Below are positions 58,326 to 64,000 of a DNA stretch of 64,000 nucleotides, piece after piece (the first letter of the stretch is position 1; every line of letters starts with the position of its first letter). The position numbers were made by a program, and so were the translations under genes. Source of the DNA: Nocardioides panzhihuensis (GTDB lineage: Bacteria > Actinomycetota > Actinomycetes > Propionibacteriales > Nocardioidaceae); contig NZ_JACBZR010000001.1 in assembly GCF_013408335.1 (NCBI RefSeq), positions 2,976,001-3,040,000 of the forward strand, in the 5' to 3' direction. The notes under the pieces are model-generated. The model was not told the DNA's origin. It was given only the letters and a program-made list of their open reading frames with translations, and searched no databases.

Positions 58326-60172
58326 GTGTAGAGCTCCTCGATCAGGGAGGCGTAAGTCGCCTCGATGGACCGCCGCTTGACCTTCTGTGTCGCGGTCACC
58401 TCGCCCTCCTCGGTGTCCAGCTCCCTGGGGAGCATGGCGAAGCGCTTGACCGTCTCGACCTGCGCGAACGACTGGTTGACCTCCTCGACCCAATGGCCGA
58501 CGAGCTCCACGACCGCAGGGTTGGCCGAGAGATCCGTGTAGGTGGTGAACGGGATACCTCGCGACTGCGCCCACGCGCCGACGGTGTCCAGCTCGATGCC
58601 GATCAGTGCGGTGAGGTACTTGCGACGGTCGCCGATGACGATCGCCTCCCGCACGTGGGGCGAGACCTTGAGCTTGTTCTCGATCTCGGACGGGCTGATG
58701 TTCTTCCCGCCGGCGGTGATGATGATGTCTTTCATCCGGTCGACGATCCGGATCATCCCGTCGTCATCGACCACACCGACGTCGCCGGTGTGCAGCCATC
58801 CGTCAGCGTCGATCGCAGCCGAGGTGGCCTCCTGATCCTTGAAGTAGCCGAGGAACGTCGCGGGCCCGCGCGTGAGGATCTCGCCGGTGCCGGGGTCCAG
58901 CCGCAGCTCGGTCTCGGGAACGGCACGACCGACAGTGCCGAGCCGCACGTTGTCGACGGCGACGATCGAGCCTTGGGCGGTGTTCTCGGTCTGGCCGTAG
59001 CCCTCGACGACCGGGATGCCGATCGACCAGAAGTATTCGAGGACCTCGGGGGCGATCGGGGCCGCACCCGACACCGCGCTGCGACAACGGCTGAGGCCGA
59101 GCTTCTCCCGCAGTGGCCGATAGAGCATCAGCCAGCCGAATCCGTACAGCATGCGGTCCACAGGACCGAGCCGGCCGCGCGCCCACCGCCGCCGCGCTAT
59201 GCCGCGACCGATGCTGAGCCACAAGCGGTAGTTGCTTCGCTTCAGCAAGCCGGCGTCGCCGATCTTGATCGTCGCGGAGGCCATCATCTTCTCCCAGACG
59301 CGCGGCACACCCAAGAAGAAGGTCGGCTGGACCTCACGCAGGTCCTGGTTGAAGGTGTCGGAGTCCTCGCCGAAGTTCACGACGTAATCGGAGGCCAGCG
59401 CGCACACGACCGAGACCAGCCGTTCGGCGACGTGACACAGGGGCAGGTAGGAGAGGACCTCGTCCCCCGGCGCCACGCCGAAGGACGACTCCCCGTTGCG
59501 GGAAGCGGCGACGAGGTTGGCGTGGCTGAGCATGGCGCCCTTCGGCGGGCCGGTCGTCCCCGACGTGTAGACGATGGTCGCCGGCAGCGCCGGGTCGAGT
59601 TCTGCCACCGCTGCCGCCAGGTCCGTCAGCAGGTCGTCGGATGACCTCCGACCCTCGGCCTCGAGGTCGTCGAACGACATCAGCATCGAGTCGGCGAGAT
59701 CCACTCCCCGCGGATCGATGATGACGATGTTGCGCAGGCTCACCAGCCCGGAACGTACGGCGGCGGTCTTGTCGTACTGCTCCTCGTCCTCGGCGATCAG
59801 GACGACCGACTCGGAGTGCTCCAAGAGGTAGGCGACCTCGTCCGCAGCAGCCGTGGGATACAGGCCGACGGTAACGGCTCCGATGGCCTGGATACCCATG
59901 TCGGCGATGACCCACGCCGGTCGGTTGCCGGCATGGACCGCCACTCGGTCACCGGGCTGCACGCCGAGGCGGCGCAACCCCATCCCGATGGCGGCGGCCC
60001 GCTCGGCGTACTCTCCCCACGTGTAGCTGCGCCACACGCCCAAGTGCTTCTTGCGGAGGGCGACCTGGCGCGGGGAGCGGAGCGCTCGATAGAGCAGCGC
60101 AGCGGGCAGCGTCGAGATCGTGTCCGGTTCGACAGCGGCGGCTGGAGGTCGAACGTGGGCGGACAGGCTCAT
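58322..60172 (-). CDS. Long-chain-type acyl-CoA synthetase embedded in the importer operon
   Basis: A 616-residue adenylate-forming ligase of the FadD15/long-chain type. Motifs: ATIVYTSGTTGPPKGAMLSH, VVEGYGQTENTAQGSIVAVD, GWLHTGDVGVVDDDGMIRIV, DRMKDIIITAGGKNISPSEI. The C-terminal region contains LDTEEGEVTATQKVKRRSIE in place of the short P-x-x-x-x-G-K motif, as in long-chain enzymes. It is coupled by 4-bp overlaps both to the ATP-binding gene before it and to the LivH-like gene after it. This position suggests that the imported acid is trapped by CoA activation on entry (inference). Confidence 0.92.
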   Translation of the reverse strand: MSLSAHVRPPAAAVEPDTISTLPAALLYRALRSPRQVALRKKHLGVWRSYTWGEYAERAAAIGMGLRRLGVQPGDRVAVHAGNRPAWVIADMGIQAIGAVTVGLYPTAAADEVAYLLEHSESVVLIAEDEEQYDKTAAVRSGLVSLRNIVIIDPRGVDLADSMLMSFDDLEAEGRRSSDDLLTDLAAAVAELDPALPATIVYTSGTTGPPKGAMLSHANLVAASRNGESSFGVAPGDEVLSYLPLCHVAERLVSVVCALASDYVVNFGEDSDTFNQDLREVQPTFFLGVPRVWEKMMASATIKIGDAGLLKRSNYRLWLSIGRGIARRRWARGRLGPVDRMLYGFGWLMLYRPLREKLGLSRCRSAVSGAAPIAPEVLEYFWSIGIPVVEGYGQTENTAQGSIVAVDNVRLGTVGRAVPETELRLDPGTGEILTRGPATFLGYFKDQEATSAAIDADGWLHTGDVGVVDDDGMIRIVDRMKDIIITAGGKNISPSEIENKLKVSPHVREAIVIGDRRKYLTALIGIELDTVGAWAQSRGIPFTTYTDLSANPAVVELVGHWVEEVNQSFAQVETVKRFAMLPRELDTEEGEVTATQKVKRRSIEATYASLIEELYT

Positions 60173-60984
60173 GCCGCACCTCCGAGGTATGCGGCGACCA
60201 CGCCCGGGTGCGACGTGACGTCATTCGGGACACCCGTGGTGATCGGGGTGCCGAAGTCGAGCACCATCACGCGGTCGGCAAGATCCATGACGAGCCGCAT
60301 GTCGTGCTCGACCAGGATCATCGCGACGCCCAGAAGCCGACGCAGCTCGACGATGTAGCGAGCCATGTCCTCCGACTCCTCGAGGTTCATGCCGGCCACC
60401 GGCTCGTCGAGGAGCAACACCTTCGGTTGCATCGCAAGGGCCCGGCCCAGCTCGATCCGCTTCTGGACGCCGTATGGAAGCGTTCCGACCGCTTGCCGAC
60501 GGAACGGCGTGAGCGCAAGAAGCTCGATGATCTCCTCGACCACCATCCGGTGTGCGAGCTCCTCGCCGCGGGCCCGGCCGAACCAGAGCGCACCACTCAG
60601 GAAGCCTGTGCGCATGAGCGAGTGGCGACCCAGCAGAAGGTTCTCGACGACATCGAGGTCTGGGAACAGTCCCAGGTTCTGGAAGGTGCGCCCGATGCCG
60701 TGTCGTACCGTCTGGGCCGGACGCATGCCGACGAGCTCGCGTCCGTCGATCTTGATGCTGCCGGCCTCGGGCCGGTAGGCCGCGGAGAGACAGTTGAAGA
60801 TCGAGGTCTTCCCGGCGCCGTTGGGGCCGATGATCGCGAACAACTCACCGCGATTCACATCGAAGCTGACATCGTTGAGGACGGTGACACCACCGAACTT
60901 CAGCCGCAGATTGGCGACCTCGAGCAGCGGGCGTCCCTCCGTCGAGGGCGGCGTCATGAGCGTTTCGAGTCTCGTGGTGGGCAT
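60169..60984 (-). CDS. ABC transporter ATP-binding protein (LivG-like)
   Basis: A 271-residue ATPase. Walker A is FAIIGPNGAGKTSIFNCLSA; the signature region is LPYGVQKRIELGRALAMQPK, the usual LivG form, and Walker B is VLLLDEPVAGMNLEESEDMA followed by ILVEHDMRLVMDLADRVMVL. RTFQNLGLFPDLDVVENLLL gives the Q-loop. The first ATG at 60984 lies directly after the LivF-like stop; an internal ATG at 60957 is an alternative. The C-terminal LivG extension (GTPITTGVPNDVTSHPGVVA AYLG) is present. Confidence 0.93.
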   Translation of the reverse strand: MPTTRLETLMTPPSTEGRPLLEVANLRLKFGGVTVLNDVSFDVNRGELFAIIGPNGAGKTSIFNCLSAAYRPEAGSIKIDGRELVGMRPAQTVRHGIGRTFQNLGLFPDLDVVENLLLGRHSLMRTGFLSGALWFGRARGEELAHRMVVEEIIELLALTPFRRQAVGTLPYGVQKRIELGRALAMQPKVLLLDEPVAGMNLEESEDMARYIVELRRLLGVAMILVEHDMRLVMDLADRVMVLDFGTPITTGVPNDVTSHPGVVAAYLGGAA

Positions 60985-60985
60985 G

Positions 60986-61813
60986 TCAGGTTCCCCAGTT
61001 CTTGCGGCGTCGATAGGTCTTCACGTCGCGGTATGACCGCTCGGCGTGCTCGCCGCCGCCGAGATAGAAGTCCGCCACGTTGCGGTCGGACATGAGCGCG
61101 GCAGCAGAGCCCTCACTCACGATCCGGCCGTGCTCGAGGACGTAGGCGTGGTTGGCGATCGAGAGGGCCATGGTCGCGTTCTGCTCCACCAACAGAACGC
61201 TGGTCCCCTGCCCGTTGATGGAGACGATGGCGTCCCGGATCTGTTCGACCACGCGCGGCGCGAGACCCAGGGACGGCTCGTCGAGCAGGAGCAACGTGGG
61301 TCCGGACATCAGCGCTCGGCCGATGGCGAGCATCTGCTGCTCACCCCCGCTCAGATATCCCGCGATGTCGCGTCGGCGCTTGGCGAGAACCGGGAACATG
61401 TCGAGCAGCCGGTCGAAGGTCTCGCTCGCAGTGGTGCCCTTTGCTCCGATCGCCCCGGCCCGGAGGTTCTCCTCCACTGACAAGGACTGGAAGATGCGCC
61501 GTCCCTCCATCACTTGCGCCAGCCCCCGGGTGACACGGTGTGAAGGGCTCAGGCTCGTCACGTCTGCGCCTGCAAAGCCAACGCTCCCTTTGGTGATGTC
61601 GCCACGGTGGAAGTCCAGCAACCCGGAGATGGCCCGCAGGAGTGTCGTCTTGCCCGCGCCGTTGGCACCAAGGAGAGCCACCACGGAGCCGGTCGGAACC
61701 GAGACGGAGATACCGCGCAGCACCAGGACGGCGTCGTTGTAGACGACCTCGAGATTCGAGACCACCAGTTCCCCCGCCTCGGCGGCGATCGGCCTCTCGG
61801 ACGGCGTAGCCAT
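60986..61813 (-). CDS. ABC transporter ATP-binding protein (LivF-like)
   Basis: A 275-residue ATPase starting at the ATG at 61813 (MATPSERPIAAEAGELVVSN). Walker A VVALLGANGAGKTTLLRAIS, Q-loop GLAQVMEGRRIFQSLSVEEN, signature GYLSGGEQQMLAIGRALMSG, Walker B LLLLDEPSLGLAPRVVEQI, and the switch LLVEQNATMALSIANHAYVL are intact. The C-terminus has a basic extension of about 25 residues (HAERSYRDVKTYRRRKNWGT) beyond the usual LivF end. It is the first gene of the importer operon and diverges from the TetR gene at 62039. Confidence 0.93.
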   Translation of the reverse strand: MATPSERPIAAEAGELVVSNLEVVYNDAVLVLRGISVSVPTGSVVALLGANGAGKTTLLRAISGLLDFHRGDITKGSVGFAGADVTSLSPSHRVTRGLAQVMEGRRIFQSLSVEENLRAGAIGAKGTTASETFDRLLDMFPVLAKRRRDIAGYLSGGEQQMLAIGRALMSGPTLLLLDEPSLGLAPRVVEQIRDAIVSINGQGTSVLLVEQNATMALSIANHAYVLEHGRIVSEGSAAALMSDRNVADFYLGGGEHAERSYRDVKTYRRRKNWGT

Positions 61814-62038
61814 CGTGGTTCGGCGGGTCACGTCATCTCCCGATGAGCTGGCGGGCAACGAAGCCCTGACTGAGGCCCGAGCCCGGAGCATCAATGTAAA
61901 CCGCCAATCACTAACTGACAAGACTCTCAAGGACAAATCGTGATTCCGGTCACTTTCGGATCTCTGCCTATCGCGACACCGACCACATCGCCGAGGGCAC
62001 CCTCCCCACAACACCGCGCCGCGGTGCACACTGGCGCC

Positions 62039-62641
62039 ATGACCAACGAGACCCGGCGGCAACGCGACCCCGACCGCAAGGCGCGCATCCTGGCCGCAGC
62101 CGCGGACCTGGCCGGACGCACGAGCTTCCATGACGTATCGATGGCCGACATCGGCGCGGAGGCCGGGATCGTGGGCTCGGGCATCTATAGGCACTTCGAC
62201 AGCAAGACATCGATCCTCATCGCCTTGCTGGATCGCGTGATGAACCGAATCAGCTCCGGCGCCGAGGACATCGCCAAGGTCACCACCGACGACAGCGAGA
62301 CACTGTCTGCGCTGGTCAGCGACCATATTCGGATCGCCATCGATGATCGCAACGTCTTGGCGGTCTACCACCGCGAGGTCGACAACCTCCCCGAGGAGGA
62401 CCGTCGGAGACTGCGCCGGCTGCAACGGCTGTACATCGAGGAATGGGTCCACGTCCTCGCTCCGCTGCGATCCGATCTGACCGACCAGGAGGCGCGCCTC
62501 ACGGTCCACGCCGCCATCGGCGCCATCCAGTCGATCTTGAACTTCAACCCCGAACTGCCGGATGACCGGCTCACCGAACTGCTCAGCCAGATGGCCCACG
62601 CCTGCCTCGGCGTGGATCCGGCCCGGACGCCTCGGGGCTGA
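62039..62641 (+). CDS. TetR/AcrR family regulator, paralogue of the one at 37846
   Basis: A 200-residue regulator, start ATG at 62039 (MTNETRRQRDPDRKARILAA). HTH: AAADLAGRTSFHDVSMADIG then AEAGIVGSGIYRHFDSKTSI. The ligand domain has YHREVDNLPEEDRRRLRRLQ, LYIEEWVHVLAPLRSDLTDQ and VHAAIGAIQSILNFNPELPD, which align directly with the TetR protein inside the 13-gene operon (YFREIANLPDDDRRGLRRKQ, LYLEEWVHLLLELRPDLDDT, VHCAIGAIQSTLQHSAGLPE). It is divergent from the livF-like gene across 225 bp, so it probably controls the importer. Confidence 0.9.
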   Translation: MTNETRRQRDPDRKARILAAAADLAGRTSFHDVSMADIGAEAGIVGSGIYRHFDSKTSILIALLDRVMNRISSGAEDIAKVTTDDSETLSALVSDHIRIAIDDRNVLAVYHREVDNLPEEDRRRLRRLQRLYIEEWVHVLAPLRSDLTDQEARLTVHAAIGAIQSILNFNPELPDDRLTELLSQMAHACLGVDPARTPRG

Positions 62642-63147
62642 TCTGGCGAGCACCGGCCCCGGCGGAGTCACGTCCCGGCGCCTCTTCTGGTCACGGGCGG
62701 GCGTCCCAATCCAGTATGACCCTCGTCATCCCAAGTGATTGGCCTTTCACTCCAGAATCATGTAGGTCCTCCGGGCTCAGACGCCGGAGGAGCACACGCT
62801 CGACCACACCAACAGGACCGCAGCGGAAGGACATCGACGACGATCAAGGATGAAAGGCGCGAGAGCTTCGATGCCGCCGACCACCTCGATGACGTCGTGA
62901 GGTCGCCGGCCTCGTCGCCATCAATACCTTCGGCTGGACACTCCGCGGGATGGTCCGCCTAGCCTTGCTCGTCTTCGGATCAGCCCTGATGCGTGAGACA
63001 ACAACCCGCACCGGGCTCCTGGCCTGGGCCAGCGCCACACAAACCGCCTCGGGGCAGGCTGAGGCTCCAATCTCAGACCCCGGCCGCCGGGAAGAGCCCG
63101 TCCCACTCACCGAGTTCAGCGAAGGGGCGATGTGGCGGGGCACCCCA
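62642..63147. other. Gene-poor stretch after the TetR gene
   Basis: About 500 bp with no recognisable gene. An 8-bp inverted repeat, TCCTCCGG at 62767-62774 and CCGGAGGA at 62784-62791 with a 9-base loop, may terminate the TetR transcript. A short frame around 62910-63030 (INTFGWTLRGMVRLALLVFG) reads like membrane protein debris but matches nothing I know. Confidence 0.4.
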
Positions 63148-63255
63148 ATGCCCCCGCTGACGCCGGAAGCGCGTCGCCGATTATGCGAGCGCGTGGACGC
63201 CGGACGTCCGATCTCGCATATCGCCGCGGAAGCCGGGATCTCTCGCCGCTGCCTG
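63148..63255 (+). pseudogene. N-terminal fragment of an IS481-family transposase
   Basis: MPPLTPEARRRLCERVDAGR followed by PISHIAAEAGISRRCL matches the N-terminal helix-turn-helix of IS481-type transposases (LTPEGRRRLxxRVxxGRPxxHVAAExGISRxxx). The match stops abruptly at 63255 and the catalytic DDE core is absent. No terminal inverted repeats are visible. It is a truncated insertion sequence remnant. Confidence 0.65.
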
Positions 63256-63308
63256 GTCACGTCGGTGAGCTCGCGGATCTCGATGGCACAGACCCTGAAT
63301 GTGACGCC

Positions 63309-64000
63309 TCAGGAGTGGGCCTCGAGCCATTCGATCACGTCCGCGGTGATCGCGTCGCGATTGGTCTCGTTGAAGATCTCGTGGCGCGCCCCGGGGTAGA
63401 GCGTGACCGTCACGTCCGTCAGCCCGGCGTCGCGATAGCGCTGGCCCAGCAGCTCGACCAGGGCCCCACCTGCGGCAAGCGGGTCCGCGTCGCCGGAGAC
63501 GATCGCGATCGGCAGATCGGAGCGGATGCCCTTCAGGGCCGCCGCGTCGCCCAGCCGCGCGGCACCGCCGAACAGCTGGGGCACGGCGGTGTCTGGGAGG
63601 TCGAACCCGGACAACGGGTCGGCGACGTACGCATCGACCTCGGCCTCGTCGCGCGAGAGCCACTCGTACCCGGTCCGGTGCTCGAACCCGGCGTTGAACG
63701 CCTCCAGTCCGATCGGGCCCTCGGCCTTCGAGAGCTCCGCGGCGAGCACGTCGAGTGCGGTCGAGCCGGACAGCACGACGCCATCGTAGAGCTCGGACCG
63801 GTCGAGGATCACCGTCTGTGCCGCGAAGGATCCCATCGAGTGCGCCACGAGGAACATCGGGACGCCGGGGAAGTCATCGCGCAGCGAGGCACCCACAGCA
63901 GCGACGTCGGCCACCAGTGCCTCGAAGTCGAAGTGCCCGAGCTGGTCGGCCGACGCGACGGACCCGCCGTGGCCACGGTGGTCGACGGCTCGGACGGCGT
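63309..64000 (-). CDS. Alpha/beta hydrolase, lysophospholipase/monoacylglycerol lipase-like (5' end outside window)
   Basis: The frame is open to the window edge; about 230 residues are seen, covering all of the catalytic residues. Visible in order: AVRAVDHRGHGGSVASADQL (the strand and loop before the nucleophile), the nucleophile elbow FLVAHSMGSFAAQTVIL with the catalytic Ser, GSGDADP-like VSGDADPLAAGGALVELLGQ with the acid, and LYPGARHEIFNETNRDAITA with the His. This is the serine aminopeptidase S33/lysophospholipase type. The stop is at 63309. The extreme N-terminus, with the oxyanion HG motif, lies beyond base 64000. Confidence 0.87.
   Translation of the reverse strand, partial: AVRAVDHRGHGGSVASADQLGHFDFEALVADVAAVGASLRDDFPGVPMFLVAHSMGSFAAQTVILDRSELYDGVVLSGSTALDVLAAELSKAEGPIGLEAFNAGFEHRTGYEWLSRDEAEVDAYVADPLSGFDLPDTAVPQLFGGAARLGDAAALKGIRSDLPIAIVSGDADPLAAGGALVELLGQRYRDAGLTDVTVTLYPGARHEIFNETNRDAITADVIEWLEAHS

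Noticed and set aside
1..64000. CRISPR arrays or cas genes
   Set aside because: No regularly spaced repeat-spacer structure and no Cas-like protein. The 18-bp phased repeats at 20043 have only three units without spacer character.
1..64000. tRNA or rRNA genes
   Set aside because: I found no cloverleaf-like segment with T-loop GGTTCGAATCC or rRNA sequence; the only structural RNA recognised is rnpB.

Overview
This window comes from a high-GC actinobacterium, most likely Nocardioidaceae (Nocardioides-like). The grounds are the extreme GC codon use, the glnE/glnA2-type neighbourhood, a mycobacterial-type glutamine-dependent NAD synthetase, mycothiol-type DinB proteins, an F420-type LLM oxidoreductase and many acyl-CoA genes. 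Genus assignment is inference.

1-17.6 kb is ordinary chromosome: glnE (3' end off the window), a class I glutamine amidotransferase, glnA, a membrane protein/SatD pair, a mycothiol-dependent isomerase-like protein, nadE, a secreted DUF1080 protein, three GNATs, panB, an ion channel, a PQQ-type sugar dehydrogenase lipoprotein, small conserved proteins (pterin dehydratase, TPR, DUF1918) and the RNase P RNA.

About 17.6-23.7 kb looks like a compact integrated mobile element: a VapBC-like toxin-antitoxin pair, tyrosine integrase, excisionase, an XRE-type regulator preceded by 18-bp-phased repeats, and a MobF relaxase/helicase. No conjugation pore genes are present, so it would be mobilizable at best.

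23.7-30.4 kb is a short-chain acyl-CoA locus: MaoC dehydratase, TetR with a clear paired operator, 3-hydroxybutyryl-CoA dehydrogenase, acyl-CoA dehydrogenase, a small Cys protein, and an isobutyryl-CoA mutase (IcmF). The IcmF lacks its B12-binding domain and instead begins with the first half of a MarR regulator. That fusion is the most unusual single gene here.

30.5-48.1 kb is one tightly packed 13-gene minus-strand operon. It holds a nitronate monooxygenase-like flavoprotein, two CoA ligases, a biotin-dependent acyl-CoA carboxylase (alpha and beta), a hydratase, a TIGR03084 protein, an AtuA-family protein, TetR, thiolase, a FadB-like bifunctional enzyme, an LLM oxidoreductase and an acyl-CoA dehydrogenase. 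The set resembles the acyclic-terpene/leucine (Atu/Liu) logic of activate, dehydrogenate, carboxylate, hydrate, cleave and beta-oxidise. Upstream are two GAF-LuxR regulators and a Tat-exported molybdenum hydroxylase pair (IorBA-like). A 44-bp repeat is shared by the promoter regions of both operons. A patch of broken genes follows (SDR, a third GAF regulator, acyl-CoA dehydrogenase).

54.9-61.8 kb is a branched-chain-amino-acid-type ABC importer operon with an acyl-CoA synthetase embedded in it. A divergent TetR there is a clear paralogue of the one inside the catabolic operon. A coherent reading, which is inference, is outside oxidation of an aldehyde, import of the acid, CoA activation, and Atu-like breakdown. 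The window ends with an IS481 remnant and a partial alpha/beta hydrolase.
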